From Diospyros lotus (Eukaryota; Streptophyta; Magnoliopsida; Ericales; Ebenaceae), in assembly GCF_014633365.1 (NCBI RefSeq), contig NC_068349.1, positions 38,393,192 to 38,457,191 of the forward strand: a DNA stretch of 64,000 nt, in the 5' to 3' direction. The translations under genes were made by a program, and so were the position numbers. Shown piece by piece: positions 49,030 through 61,630 of this stretch; position 1 is the first letter of the stretch; each line of letters opens with the position of its first letter. The notes beneath the pieces were generated by a model. The model was given only the letters and a program-made list of their open reading frames with translations, was not told where the DNA came from and made no database searches.

Positions 49030-50322
49030 TTCCTGCACTAACTGGCCTTTCCCAATTTGGGACTAACTTTCTAGACTCCTCGGCTTTAGAACAAATACCA
49101 GGTTGAAACCAGATTCTCAACCTGGTAATTCTGAGTTTTGATTTGTCCATTATAATACTTAACAATCCTTTGTTGATAAGCTATTTGTTTAATTTGTGCT
49201 AATGTTCAACCTTTTTCCACAAGATCTAAATTAAGCCCGCAGCTATTCAGAATTTCCTTCCACAGAAAAATTTATGAGACTATGACTTGGAACGCTTATC
49301 TCAATAGGAAATTTTGTGTTCGTTCCATGGCTTAAGCTAAATGGTGTTTCTTTGGTTGCTACTCTTGGAGTTGTTCTGTAAGGCCAAGGGCACTTGGTAA
49401 TTCTTCTAACCAGAATCACTTTGCAGAATGTAGCCTGACCTTCAAACCCTGCAAAAAAATTTGTTTGTTCCTGAACAAAGTAAGGTCTCTTAGGTAGAGA
49501 ACCCGAGACCTAGAAGCTTAGTTTGAGAGAAATCAAAACTACTTTGATTAATCGAATGAACTAACTTTATACATAATTCTATGCTTATCTAATCCTAATA
49601 CTTAGGAGATAATATATAGCAAAAATTTACGATACTCAAGATAAGATACCTACCACATCCTACTCCTATTAATTCTCCTGATTTTTAGGAACTTATCTAG
49701 ATTATCTCATTTGGGTCTTCAATTACTTATCAGCACATGATCAGGACTTGTTCCTTGCGTAGACTCCTTAGCATTTACTTCTTTTCTTTTTGGTGAGACT
49801 CCTTAGCAGCCTAGGACTCTCCAACAGTTCCCTTAGTTGCCTATTTTCTCGTGGATGTCTACAAACCGGATTATCTGACCATTGAAACCCACCAACAGAT
49901 GCAAGGCCATAAAAGGCCCTTAGTTTTATCTGCTCAGAAGCACTTTGAAAAATTATATCAGCAGAACTACCAGTACCATTTAGAATTCTTCATGCCTTAA
50001 AATTTGTAATTGTAGTTGTTCCTGCCATGGCATGATCATGAGGAATTTTAATTTTGTCAGGGTCTTCTTCTGAAAATGTAATAAGATCTCTTGGCTCTTG
50101 ACAAGATTGATTTTACACTTTCTAAACCTCATTGCCTTGCAACAACTCTTCCTGCCCCCCAAGGAATTTCCTTTTGGTGCTGGTCCACCCAAAATTGAAT
50201 GAATAACTCCAGCTCTTTGCCTGCGTTGCTTTGAGGGTTGATTATTTGGATCACTTCTCTGGTCTTGGCATTTTTCCTCGGGTCAACATCTCCCTGTAAC
50301 AAATTTCCTTGTAAAACCTCTC
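49030..50322 (-). mobile_element. Deleted Ty3/Gypsy remnant (Tat-like)
   Basis: On the minus strand, 50290-49832 reads as the end of gag and the protease region: a MPRPEK-like linker, GGPAPKG, PHDHAM, then a GTGSSADII protease box in which the first Asp appears lost. 49440-49030 reads as the C-terminal integrase part (WPYRTTPRVATKETPFSLSHG). Reverse transcriptase and RNase H between them are absent, so the element has an internal deletion. Solo LTR 49472-49826 was inserted later at this junction. Stops are frequent. Confidence 0.65.
49472..49826 (-). mobile_element. Solo LTR, Copia family A (355 bp)
   Basis: Same family as the LTRs at 56803 and 61631: on the plus strand it starts TGAACAAAG and ends GGACTCTCCAACA. 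A perfect 5-bp duplication GTTCC flanks it (49467-49471 and 49827-49831). Shared internal words include ATCTAATCCTAATACTTAGGAG and TCCTGATTTTTAGGAAC. Confidence 0.9.
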
Positions 50323-50327
50323 CTAAG

Positions 50328-50984
50328 TGTCATGTTCTTATGGCTGGGGTGACTTACACGTGAGGGTAGTTATAGATTGAATAGATTTTGTTCTAAGGGT
50401 ATAACACCCGAGAACTTCAACTAAGTTTGTAGAACTCAAACTTGTTAATTGATTCAATGAATAGAAATCTATTTATACAAGTTCTAAGCTATCTAATCCT
50501 AATATTTAGGAGATAATATACAGCAATAAGATAAACTATAAGAGAATTTAAGCAATAAACAATAAAAGATAACAATCACATCTACTCCTATTATTTCTCC
50601 TGATTTCTAGGAGCTTTAATCTTCAAACTTTCTGCTTATCTTTCCAGCACTTTAGCAGTCTTCTTTATCTCTTTGTAACACTCCTATTTCACTTGGGACT
50701 CTCCAACATAGATGATGTGACTTGTACCTAGAGAATGCTATATTCATTTGTACTCTTTTTGGTTTTGGCGGGATTTGAAGCGCGGGAATTCAGTATATAA
50801 GGGACTGATCCTATTTGCCTAGAGGCATCTGAAATTCAATTGAAATTTGTCTGAATTCTCCCTCACAACTTCTCTCTTTCTCTCTCTCTTCATTTCCCTC
50901 TTTGTTTCTCTCCATTCTCCTACGGAATTCTCTCATATCAGCATCTAATCTGTGAGAATTGGGTGTCAGATCAGGGATCTGACA
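50328..50984 (+). mobile_element. Solo LTR of the 17064 family, carrying a nested solo LTR
   Basis: Starts TGTCATGTTC and ends GGATCTGACA. A perfect 5-bp duplication CTAAG flanks it (50323-50327 and 50985-50989). Without the nested LTR its length is about 321 bp. A TATATAAGG box (about 50795) and CT-rich leader match the solo LTR at 17064-17464, so both are one family. Confidence 0.85.
50378..50708 (-). mobile_element. Solo LTR, Copia family A (331 bp), nested
   Basis: Plus strand starts TGAATAGATTTTG and ends GGGACTCTCCAACA. A perfect 5-bp duplication TAGAT flanks it (50373-50377 and 50709-50713). It sits inside the solo LTR 50328-50984 and must be younger. Confidence 0.9.
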
Positions 50985-51066
50985 CTAAGTAGCTTCTCAA
51001 ATTCATTTGGTCAGTATTTGATGATTATTTCATTCTTGTAATTTTTACGAAGACGATGAGAATATG

Positions 51067-51329
51067 TGTGATGAAATCTTAGGGCACAAAAATACAGAGA
51101 ATACAAGAGGAGGAAGAAAATCTCTCGGAAGTTTACTAATCCAAGAAAATCATAAAATCACTTTACAATTAAAGAGGTGCAGCTATTTATACACATAGCG
51201 CAACACTCTCATTAATAAACATAATAGCGCCTAACATGCAATACCATAAGCTACCAGAGACATGCTAAATGATAAACTAAGTACAACAACATAACAAATA
51301 CAACAATACGAAATACTTATGCTTCCACA
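51067..51329 (-). repeat. 3' LTR of Copia element 2
   Basis: Intact, 263 bp, nearly identical to the right LTR up to its interruption (only a few differences seen), which indicates a fairly recent insertion. Confidence 0.92.
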
Positions 51330-51740
51330 CTCCCCCTCAAATTAGACTCCTTTGTAATATGTAATTTGTTGGAACTTGAAGAAGCATAAGAGTTTTTCTG
51401 CACAGGAGACACCCTAAGACCAAGCTTGATATATAGAAAATGAAACCAATCTCTAGCCAGACTTTTAGTGAAAATGTCTGCTATTTGATAGGCTCTAGGA
51501 ATATACTGGACTTCAATTTCACCATTCTATCTCAATATGTTTAGTACAAGAATGGAACACATGGTTCTCAGCCATATTTTCGGCTGTCAAATTATCACTC
51601 CAAACAACTGAGGTAGTATTACACGGATATCCCAACTCAGCAAATAAAGATCTCAACCATAGTAGTTTCGTCACTCCCAGTGCCATAGCCCTGTACTTAG
51701 CTTCTCCTACTGATCTGGCCACCATAGATTGCTTCTTAGA

Positions 51741-52210
51741 CAGTGTTCTAAAAGGCGTTAGGCACTAGTCGGGCGACAGACTGGCGCCTAACGCCTAGGC
51801 CGCCTAGGTGCCTCCTAGGCAGGGACTAGGCGGCGCCTAGAAAATTTAATTTTTTTTATGTTTTTTCTTAATATATTCTCTCTCACTCCCCCTTGGGCAA
51901 ATTTTAGCGCTCTCTCTCTCTCTCTCTCACTCCCCCACCCCACCCCCCCTCCCCCAAATTTCAGCACTCTCTCTCTCTCACTCCCCCACCCCACCCCCCA
52001 TCCCCCAAATTTCAGCACTCTCTCTCTCTTTCTCAAACCTGCCTCCTTCGATCACAACGATGGTCACTTGCCTCTTTCGATCACATCGCTGCCCCCTGTT
52101 CGCTGTGTTACCACAGGGCCCAAAGGCTATTCCCGTCCCTGTCAAGCGGTGGCAGAGGCGATGGCGACAACGAGATCTGATAGAGGCGACGACGACTATG
52201 CTATACACTG
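51741..52210. mobile_element. GC-rich insert (470 bp) replacing part of Copia-2 RNase H
   Basis: Bounded by CAGTGT at 51741 and ACACTG at 52205-52210, exactly where RNase H similarity stops and resumes. The left end repeats GGCGCCTA/CCTAGGC words (51755-51838). The middle has a ~51-bp tandem of CT repeat plus CCCCACCCC plus AAATTTCAGCA (51903-52030), and the right part is GC-rich. About 25-30 RNase H codons expected between the flanks are missing. No target duplication was found. Possibly a hAT-type non-autonomous element. Confidence 0.6.
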
Positions 52211-54292
52211 TTAAAGACAAAGCACCAAGTGAGGGAGAGAAGCATAAGCCCAATCCAATTGTTCCTTTTATGTATCTAAGTAGTCTCTTGCAAGCAGTCC
52301 AGTGCTGCACTTTAGGAGCAGAAAGATACTGACTTAATTTGTTGACAACAAAGGCAATGTTTGGACGTGTATATGTTAGATATTGCAGAGACCCAATTAG
52401 AGTTCTATACAAAGATGGATTGGGACAAATATCACCCTCATCAGACAAAGAAACACCAGAAACCATAGGTGTAGCACAGGGTTTACAATCATTCATGTTA
52501 GCCTTTTTCAGCAAGTCTAAACCATATTTAGATTGGGTCAAGTATAGGCCACTTGTATCACGATATGCCTCAAATCCTAGGAAGTAATTAATTGAACCGA
52601 GAGTCTTTAAAGTAAAATGTGTATCCAAATAAGCAATACATGACTTAAGAGCTGTATTATCCGAACCAGTGTGCAAAATATCATCCACATAAACCAAAAT
52701 GAACAAGACATAGGCTGAGGTTTGTTTAATAAACAAGGATGCATCAGATGTGGCTCTAGAAAATCCCTAGCTCTGTAAAGCCATCCTCAACTTATTGTAC
52801 CAAGCCCTAAGTGTTTGTTTAAGACCATACAATGGCTTTTTCAATTGATAAACACGTGAGGGAAACTAAGAGCTAACAAAACCTTCTGGTTGCGACATAA
52901 ACACAGCTTCTTGCAAGTCCCCATTTAAGAAGGCATTATTTACATCTACTTGCTGCACATCCCAACCAAAGGCTACGGTTAGAGAGAACAATACCCAAAT
53001 GGTAGGTGCCTTCACCACTGGACTGAATGTTTCACTATAATCCACACCAGGGTTTTGAAGAAAACCCTTTGCAACTAATCTGGCCTTGTATTTAAGAATT
53101 GAACCATCAGCCTTATACTTGACCCAAAACACCCATTTACATCCAATCAAATTCATTTCCTTAGAAAATGGCACAAGATCCCAAGTATGATTACGGTGCA
53201 AAGTAGAAATCTCCTCTTCCATAGCTTGAACCCATCGTGGGTCTAAGAGAGCCTCATGAACAAAATCAGGTTTAAGAGTGCTGACTAAAGCATGAGGTGA
53301 GATAGAAGCAAGCTTGGCTTTGGATCTAGTGACCATAGGATGAATAGAAGGTGCAGGGGTAGCTTTAGATCTAGATAAGGGAGTAGGTGCAACGGGCAGT
53401 GAAGAAGAAGAAGAGGAAGAAGAAACTGAAGAACTGGAGCTGGTATGAGGTGCAGAAGGATTAGGAGGCAATGCTACTTGAGGAGGTGATGAAGAAGAAG
53501 GAAATTGGAAAGAAGGAAACACTGTGGTAGATCCTCCACTTTGAAATTCACTGGAGACACAGTGAAGGAAGACATAGAAAACAAACTAGGATTAGGGAAC
53601 TTGATAGGATTAAAGTGAACATGACGTGACACATACACCCTACTCGATGGATGCAAACACTTATAACCAGCTTGAGTGTGACTATATCCAATGAAAACAC
53701 ATTTGGAGGTATGAAAATCAAATTTGTGCTTGTTGTAGGGTCTAAGGTAAGGAAAACAAGCACAACTAAAGGGTTACAACAAGAAATAATTTGGTGATTT
53801 ATGGTATAGTAGCTCAAAAGGAGTTTGAAATCTGAGAGGAGAGGTAGGTAAGAGGTTTATTATATGAATTGCAGTGTGGAAAGCTTCTACCCAAAACTTT
53901 AATGGCATATGAGCATGAGCCAATAAAGTGAGTCCCATTTCAGCAACGTGTCTATGTTTTCTCTCAGGTACACCATTTGTTGGTGTGTATAGGGACAAGT
54001 AAATCTAGGTTGAATATCGTGGCTTTGGAGATAAGGTAAGAATGCTTTAAATTCACCCCCATTATCAGTTTGCAAAGCCCTAAGTTTTGAATTATATTGC
54101 AGTTCAACAAACTTGTGAAAAATAACAAACACAGATAAGGCATCAGATTTCAATTTCAGAGGATATAACCATGAGTACCTAGTATAAGCATCCACAAATA
54201 CAATATAATATTGAAAACCTTCAGTAGACAAAACAGGAGAAGGTCCCCACAAATTAGAATATATCAATTCTAATGGTTTTGTTGCTTTAATG

Positions 54293-54731
54293 TGTCACGA
54301 GAGGACCCTCTTTTTCAAGCTATTTTGAATTTTCTTGTTGCCAACTATTATAGCTTATTAATGCTTGCTGTCATTTTCATTGCTGTTAGTAGATTAGCTC
54401 TTCATTTACTGTTGTAACTTCTAGAAGGCAGGTTGTTATTGCCACATGCAAGGAAGTTAGAGATTCCCGAGCTTGTTAGGGGCATAGGGCCCACCCTGGC
54501 AGGAGAATCTTCTCCCCTAGGCGCTGGTATAATTCTCCTAGTCATGTAAGGGAAAGGCATTATGAAAAATCTAAGAATTCTCATGGTCTTTCTCCCTATT
54601 CTCTTTGTTCTTCTCTCCATTCTCACTAATTCTTCTTCTTTCTCTCTGTTCCACTATCTGTTTGGGCGTAAAGTCCTCCTGATTCTTATTGGATTGGGTA
54701 GGAAGAGTATTGTCAGGCTTAGGCCGTGGCA
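54293..54731. mobile_element. Solo LTR (439 bp) in Copia-2 integrase
   Basis: Starts TGTCACGAGAGG and ends GGCCGTGGCA, with TGTCACG/CGTGGCA termini as in many plant Gypsy LTRs. A perfect 5-bp duplication TAATG flanks it (54288-54292 and 54732-54736). Removing it and one duplication restores the integrase frame across the junction. Confidence 0.88.
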
Positions 54732-56557
54732 TAATGTCACAATTAACAAAAGGAAGCTGATGTAGTTTCCCAAGCTTACAAGAGTCACAAAAAGATAGAT
54801 TAGATTGTGAAAAAGGAACATGAATTTTATTCAACACAGCTTTCAGCACATTTGATGATGGATGCCCTAATTTGGCATGCCATTGTAAACTCACACTATT
54901 ACACTGAGCTAGACTAGCATTCTTAGACTGCTCATGAACAAATGAGCTATGTTTATTACAATTAGAAACTACTGAACGATTTGATAACACATGAACATTT
55001 GGGAATTGGGACTGGACTGGAATGCTAGAGGTAGCATGACCAAATGCTAGTAACAGTCAATAGAGTCCATCCTTAAGACCTCCCTGAAGTATCACTTTCC
55101 CGGAATCCTTATCCTTAATCAAACAAGAAGTAGCATGAAATTCAACAACAACATTGTGATCACGAGTGAGTTGTGAAATACTAAGTAAGTTCTTTTTCAT
55201 GCTAGGGACATGCAAAACATTAGATAATGAAATGATAGAAGCAGGCTGTTGTTGAGTATATAAATCGCTATAACCATCATTGGAGATAGGTAAGGTCTTA
55301 TCATTTCCTATGGCCACTTTGTCATCACTAGTATAAGGAGCATGGATAGAAAGATTACTGAGATTAGATGTGATATGGTTTGTTGCACTAGAGTCAACAA
55401 GCCAAGCCGGATCTGCAACAAAAGCTGAGCTTTGGGAAAGATTATCAGGTTGATGAGAAGAAAAATTACTATAGTAAGCACTTGAAATTGATCCTAGATC
55501 ATTCATTTAGGCTCCATTAGAACCACTAAAGGCATCCGTATATGCCTTGGACTCTGACTATCCACCACCATTATTAAACTGACCAAAACCTGGATTAGTA
55601 GGTCTCCGAAATTTTTTATCAAATCTATGGTAACACTTGTCAGCAAAGTGCCCTGGTTTTCCACAAAGCTGACAATAAAACCTTCTATTCGAAGATCTAC
55701 CTTGACCTCTTCCTCCTCTATTAAAAGAACCACCTCCTCTAGTCACGTAACCTCCTTTGTTAACAACAAAATCACTAGATCCAGTTCGAGTTGTTTGTGC
55801 CATATTAACAGTCTTTGCAAGAGAACAAAATTAGAAGCAACCAAAGGCAAATTCTTAGACAACAACCTTTATTCATGCATTAACAACAAGTATTGCACAT
55901 TTTCTATATTAATCTCATCCATTTGGTAGGTTATTAAATTGACGACTGTTTCATAGTCATGATCTAGTCCATTTAAAATAGCAAGAAGCAATTCTTTATC
56001 ATCTAGAGGTTCTCCGATTATAGCTAACGAATGACCTATAGTCTTAATCTTTAAGACATAATCATTCACAGATAATGCACCTTTCTTAAGCGATCGTAGC
56101 TATTGTTTGAGCTAGAACGACTTAGCAATGGTTTGTCTTGAATAAAGACTTTCTAAAGAACTTCATACCTCAGCAGATGATTCAGAATGAATCACCTGTG
56201 TGAGAACCTCCTTGCTAGTTGTGGAGAACAGCCACTCGAGCAGTAATTGATCTGACTGCATCCAGGCTAGATAATCTGGATTAATTGCATCAGCGACTGC
56301 ACCATCTGCTGAATCTAGACTTGACAGATACTTTGGTGGCAGAGACACCTTATTGATGAATGGCACTAGATCAAAGGCACGGAGAGTTGCAAGGATTTGT
56401 GCTTTCCAAAAAATGTAGTTGCTCGAGTCGAGTTTGATCGGAATAAAACTGAAGGCTTTAGCCACCGCAAAAAAATCAGATTGCGAGGCTAGTGAGGTAG
56501 AGGAATTACGACAAGATGAAGAGGAATTCGAATTGTAGGCCACTGGCTTAGATACCA

Positions 56558-56802
56558 TGTGATGAAATCTTAGGGCACAAAAATACAGAGAACACGAGAG
56601 GAGGAAGAAAATGTCTCTCGGAAGTTTACTAATCCAAGAAAATCATAAAATCACTTTACAATCAAAGAGGTGTAGCTATTTATACACATAGCGCAACACT
56701 GTCATTAATAAACATAATAGCGCCTAACATGCAATACCATAAGCTACCAGAGACATGCTAAATGATAAACTAAGTACAACAACATAACAAATACAACAAT
56801 AC
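56558..56802 (-). repeat. 5' LTR of Copia element 2, first part
   Basis: Plus strand starts TGTGATGAAATC next to the primer-binding site and is cut at 56802 by Copia element 1; the last 20 bases are at 61987-62006. Confidence 0.9.
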
Positions 56803-57153
56803 TGAATAGATTCGGCCCCTAGAGTAGGGAACCCAGAATTCAAGTCGAGTCTTTGATGAATGAACTTGATAATCTGATTCAATAGATAGGAACCTTACTT
56901 ATACAAGATTCTATGTTATCTAATCCTAGAAGTTAGGAGCTAATATACAACAAAATTTTAGAATACAATAAGATAAGAAAACTATTATCTCTACTTCTAT
57001 CTACTCTTATTATTTTTCCTGATTTTTAGGAACTTATCTTTCTGCATCTTATCTTCTTTTCTTGATCGGCTGGAGGCCTATCTTCATCTACTGCATCGCC
57101 TTCTTATCTGCTTTAACTCCTGTGACTTCTTCATAAGCTAGGACTCTCCAACA
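56803..57153 (-). repeat. 3' LTR of Copia element 1
   Basis: 351 bp, preceded in minus sense by the polypurine tract at about 57154-57166. Confidence 0.93.
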
Positions 57154-57159
57154 CCCCCC

Positions 57160-60100
57160 TCAAGCTAAGGAATAAATATCTCTCATTCCTAGCTTGTTGA
57201 TGAGAGTCTCAAAACTTGGTCTAGCCATGGATTTAGTAAATGTATCTGCCTCTTGATCTGCTGTGGGAATATAGATAAGTCTTATACCCCCATTTTCAAC
57301 TTTTCTTTGGATGAAGTGTCGATCAATCTTGACATGTTTCATTCTATCATGCTGTATGGGATTGTTGACGATACTTATAGCTGACTTGCTATCACTGTAG
57401 AGCCGTGTTGGTTTAGTTAATGGCATTTGTAGGTCTTCTATTAATCTTACCACCCAAATTAATTCACAAAATCCTTGGGCAATTGCCCTAAATTCTGCTT
57501 CAGCACTGCTTCTTGTTACAACAGACTGTTTTTTACTTCTCCATGTGACTAAATTACCCCATAACTTTGTACAAAAACCTAATGTAGATCGACTATCAAT
57601 CATCGACCCTGCCCAATCTGCATCAGAAAATCTTTCTGTCCCTCTTTCATCAGTCTTTTATAAACAACAATCCCTTACCCAGTGTGCCCTTTAGGTATCC
57701 CAGAATGTGATATACAACTGTCAAATGTTGTTGAGTTGGGGCATGCATAAATTAACTTATGATGCTCACTGAATAGGCTATATCTGGGCGTGTTAAAGAC
57801 AAATAAATTAATATCCCAACTAATCGTTGATACCTCTCCTTGTCTACTGGTAGATCATCATCCTTCTTCATATACTTCCAATTCCTCTCAAGTGGAGTTT
57901 GTCTTGGTTTGCATGCAAGCATTCATGTATCTTTTAGAAGATCAAGAGTATATTTTCTTTGAGATATTACAATACCTTCTTTACTTCTTGCCACTTCCAT
58001 TCTCAAAAAATACTTCATAGTCCCCAAGTCTTTTACCACAAATTCTTCTTTCAACATTTGTTTTAGAGCTGCAATTTCATTAGTATCATCTCTTGTAATG
58101 ATTATGTCATCCATGTACACAATCAAGATACACCTTTTTTTCCATTTGAGTGTTTAATAAATAGAGTATGGTCGGCCTCACCTTGCTTGTAACCAAATTT
58201 TGTTAAGGTCGAGCTAAACTTTTTAAACCATGTTCTAGGGGATTGTTTCAGACCGTAGAGAGATTTGTGTAGTTTGCATACCTTCCCAATCTTTTCTTCG
58301 TTTTCTAATCCGGGTGGAATCTTCATATATATCTCTTCTTCTAGCTCTCCATTTAGAAATGCATTCTTGATATCGAACTGCAACAACTCCCAATCTAAGT
58401 TAACAACAATGGATAGAAGTACTCTAATGGAGTTTAACTTTGCAATCGGAGCAAATGTCTCTTCATAATTTATTCCATAGGTTTGAGAGTACCCTTGGGC
58501 TACCAACCTGGCTTTATAACAATCTATACTCCCATTTGATTTATATTTGATAGTAAACACCCATTTGCAGCACAACCTTCTTATCCTTAGGTCTGTCCAC
58601 TAGTTCCCATGTGTTGTTGTTATCCAATGCTTTCATTTCTTCCGTTACAACATTTTTCCAGTTTGCATCACCCAAAGCTTCATGTATATTGTTGGGAATA
58701 GAAGCTTCATCCATAGTTACAGTGAATGCCTTGAACTGTGGGACAATTTAGAGTAATTTAGATAATTTGATATGGGATATTTGACACAGGATCTTACCCC
58801 TTTTCTGACTGTGATAGGCAGATCCAGATCACTCCTAGCTGTTACACTGCTTTCCTCATTTGTTGGACCGATCGCAGGTTCTAGCAATTGGCTAATTTGA
58901 GGAGCAGGATTTTTAGGCTTTCTTGAGTACGCTTTAAGTTATTTTTTTGGACTCAATTCTTCCCTTGGGTTAGTCTCCCTAGTTCATCTGGTCTATGATC
59001 AGATTTTGGGTTTGTAGCAGCTGATGATTGGAGATTATTGGGTTCAAACGTTGCAGGTTGTGAACAAACAGCTGCAGGATCATCAGTAGTAATAGAGGGG
59101 GATATAGGTAGTGTAATCGGTATTGAAACTATGGGATCCCAATAGTTCTCTTCCACCCGTGATGCAGTACTGGCGTGATAAAAAACTGTTTCATCAAATA
59201 TTATATCAGAAGAAACAAATAATTTTTGTAATGTAGGACAATAACATTTATATCCTTTTTGGGTGGGAGAGTAACCAATGAAAATACACTTGAATGACTC
59301 TGGTTCGTAGTTTGTGACGATTTGAGCTGGTTTGATAGACATAGACCACACGTCCAAACACTTTTGGGGTAAGAGTATTAAGGATCCGAACATAAGGAAA
59401 GGTAGTCATAAGGTTGTGCAAGGGTGTTTGGTATTTTAGAACTTTGGTTGGGAGCCGATTAATCAACTAAGTAGCTGTTAGAATGGCCTCCCCCCAATAC
59501 CTATTAGGAGTGGAACTAGTGACCATTAAGGACCTAGTCACTTCAAGTAAATGACGGTTTTTTCTTCAACTATCCCATTTTGTTGGGGAGTGTAGGGGCA
59601 CGTGCTTTGATGAAATATTCCATTTGTAGTGAAATATTGGGTAAATGAGTAAGAGAAATATTCTCGACCATTATCAGTCCTAAGGATGCAAATAGAGGAC
59701 TGAAATACATTTAGGACAAGTTTATGGAAATTTTGAAAAATTGCACATACCTCAGATTTTTCTTTCATTAGGTACACCTAACATACTCGTGTGATCATCA
59801 ATGAACGTCACAAATCACTTAGCACCATTCAAGTTTGAAACCCTAGCTGGACCCCATATATCACCATGGATTGAATGGAATGGCTTGGAAGGATTATATG
59901 CCTTTTGTGAATAGGAACTGTGAGTTTGTTTGGCAAGAATGCAATGGTCACACTTGAGTTCCAAATTGGCTTTATTGATGAATAAATTAGGAAATAAATG
60001 TTTTAAATACTGAAAACTAGGATGATCAAGACGTTTATGCCATAACAAGATTTCTGAATTCAAACTAATTGAAAAAGAAAAACTACAAGTCAACTGATTT

Positions 60101-60624
60101 CAAGAAAAACCTTGTTGTCCAATATCCAATAGAACCCATCCTTCTCCTTAGTACTGCCAATCATCTTTCCTGTGGATCGATCCTGAAAAACACAATGTGA
60201 GGAAAAAAATGTCACGGTGCAATTTAGATCTCTAGTGAGTTTATTCACAGATAACAAGCTACACTTTAAATTTGGCACATATAAGACAAATTCAAGTACT
60301 AAACCAGTCACACACATTTTTCCTTTTCCCCTTAAGTGAGGATATTGTTCCATCTGCCATTAACATAGTTAGATCCTTATTTTCCAACTGAAAATTTTCA
60401 AACATAGCCATGGATTCGTTCATATGATCGGATGCTCCTGTATCTACAACCCAACTACTGTTGCTCATCCTTCTAGTAGTTAGGGAAAAAATTGAGTTAC
60501 CTCTTTGGGCCAAAGATGGTGCAGGGGTGGCTTCTGCTGGTCCGTCTAAATCCTTTGGAATATGTGCACCATTCAGTAATTTCTGCAAGAAATCTACTTG
60601 ACCTGCTGTTAAATTCAATCCCAT
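57160..60624 (-). pseudogene. pol remnant of Copia element 1
   Basis: Minus-strand blocks: protease 60624-60292 (VVDTGASDHM); GAG-pre-integrase 60093-59815 (LLWHKRLDHPSF, CDHCILAKQTH); integrase core 59777-59538 (LRTDNGREYF, CPYTPQQNGI) and 59466-58953; RT 58575-58123 (CKWVFTIKYKSNGS, LYGLKQSPRTWF) and 58126-57923 (VYMDDIIIT box); RNase H 57603-57160 (SRSTLGFCTKLWGNLVTW, DSKSAISI, KHVKIDRHFI). Each block is separated by a shift or stop, so the element is not autonomous although key motifs survive. Confidence 0.88.
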
Positions 60625-60776
60625 ACCTCTTTTTTTTTAGGTGTACTTGCAGTTGCAGGCATACTCGTGGTTGTATAAGCTGGTCTTTCCTTCTCCTTCT
60701 TGTTTCTTGGTTGCCAATTCGGTGGCTTTCCATGAAGTTTCCAACAGTTGTTCTTTGTATGGTAGGGCTTTTTACA

Positions 60777-61595
60777 TTATTCACACCATTGTTTAGCCCT
60801 CAGATTTTCTTCTTTTTTCGTTGCAGCAAGGGCAGATCCAGTGTTGGGTTCTGCTGAAACAAGCACGACTCTCCTTCTGCTTTCCTCACGTCTAACTTCC
60901 GCGAATGCTTCTCTAAGTGTCAGCAGTGGCTTGATGCCTAAGAGGCGTCCCCAAACCTCATCCAAGTCTGAATTGAGGCCTTGAAGGAAGTCGAAAACTC
61001 GCTCATTTTCCTGCATCGTGTTATATTTCTGGCTGTAACTTGGGCATTCCCACTTTGGATCATAATATAAATCCATTTCTTGCCACAACTCCACAAAGTT
61101 GTAGTATTCAGTAATCGAGAGTCCACTTTGTTTTGTAGTCCGAATGGCTACTCTAATCTCGAAACATTGGGCAGTATTCTCAAGATCAGAATATAGCTCC
61201 TGGACTGCATCCCGTACTTTTTTTGCAGTCTCGTAAAACATATAGGTTCGGCCTATCTTTGGTTCCATTGAGTTGATTAGCCACGCTATGAGAATGGAGT
61301 TCTCTACTTCCCGTCGCTGGTAATCCCCAGACTCTTCTTGAGGTGTTGGAACGGTCCTAGTGAGGTAGCTAAATTTCCCTTTGCCCTTAATCACCAAAGT
61401 CACGGACTGAGACCATTTCCTGAAATTCCTGCCATTTAGCTTGTGTTGTGTGATTTGCAGGGTTTGGCTATCCATGGAGAGGGTGTTGGCAGGAATGACG
61501 ATAGGCTCCACGCTCGGCTGTTGAGGCACTGATCCAAGAGAAGACTCCTCAGTTGTAGGGATGGCTGCTGGATTAGGGTTAGCCATATTGATCAA
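60777..61595 (-). CDS. gag protein of Copia element 1 (intact frame)
   Basis: A 272-residue uninterrupted frame next to the primer-binding site, with the Copia gag fold signature (LNGRNFRKWSQSVTLVIKGK near residues 53-72, VQELYSDLENTAQCFE, then YSQKYNTMQENERVFDFLQG). The nearest zinc-knuckle region downstream is degenerate. The true start may be the second Met. Retention of an open gag frame while pol is broken fits either chance or recent decay. Confidence 0.8.
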   Translation of the reverse strand: MINMANPNPAAIPTTEESSLGSVPQQPSVEPIVIPANTLSMDSQTLQITQHKLNGRNFRKWSQSVTLVIKGKGKFSYLTRTVPTPQEESGDYQRREVENSILIAWLINSMEPKIGRTYMFYETAKKVRDAVQELYSDLENTAQCFEIRVAIRTTKQSGLSITEYYNFVELWQEMDLYYDPKWECPSYSQKYNTMQENERVFDFLQGLNSDLDEVWGRLLGIKPLLTLREAFAEVRREESRRRVVLVSAEPNTGSALAATKKEENLRAKQWCE

Positions 61596-61630
61596 GATAC
61601 TCAGCTATGAGAAACTGATCTCTGATACCA

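Larger units (their letters stand above)
51519..56558 (-). pseudogene. gag-pol remnant of Copia element 2
   Basis: Minus-strand order: gag 56558-56163 (its ATG overlaps the primer-binding site) and 56069-55869; zinc knuckle CQLCGKPGHFADKC within 55803-55558; protease 55506-55057 with DSSATNH where DTGA-type is usual; GAG-pre-integrase and integrase 54990-54740 and 54290-53899 (LQTDNGGEF) split by a solo LTR; integrase tail to 53548; RT 53522-52866 and 52736-52211 (VYVDDIL near 52690); RNase H only as a C-terminal piece 51741-51519 (KKQSMVARSVGEAKYRA). Frameshifts separate nearly every block and the RNase H middle is missing, so the pol product cannot be made. Confidence 0.85.
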
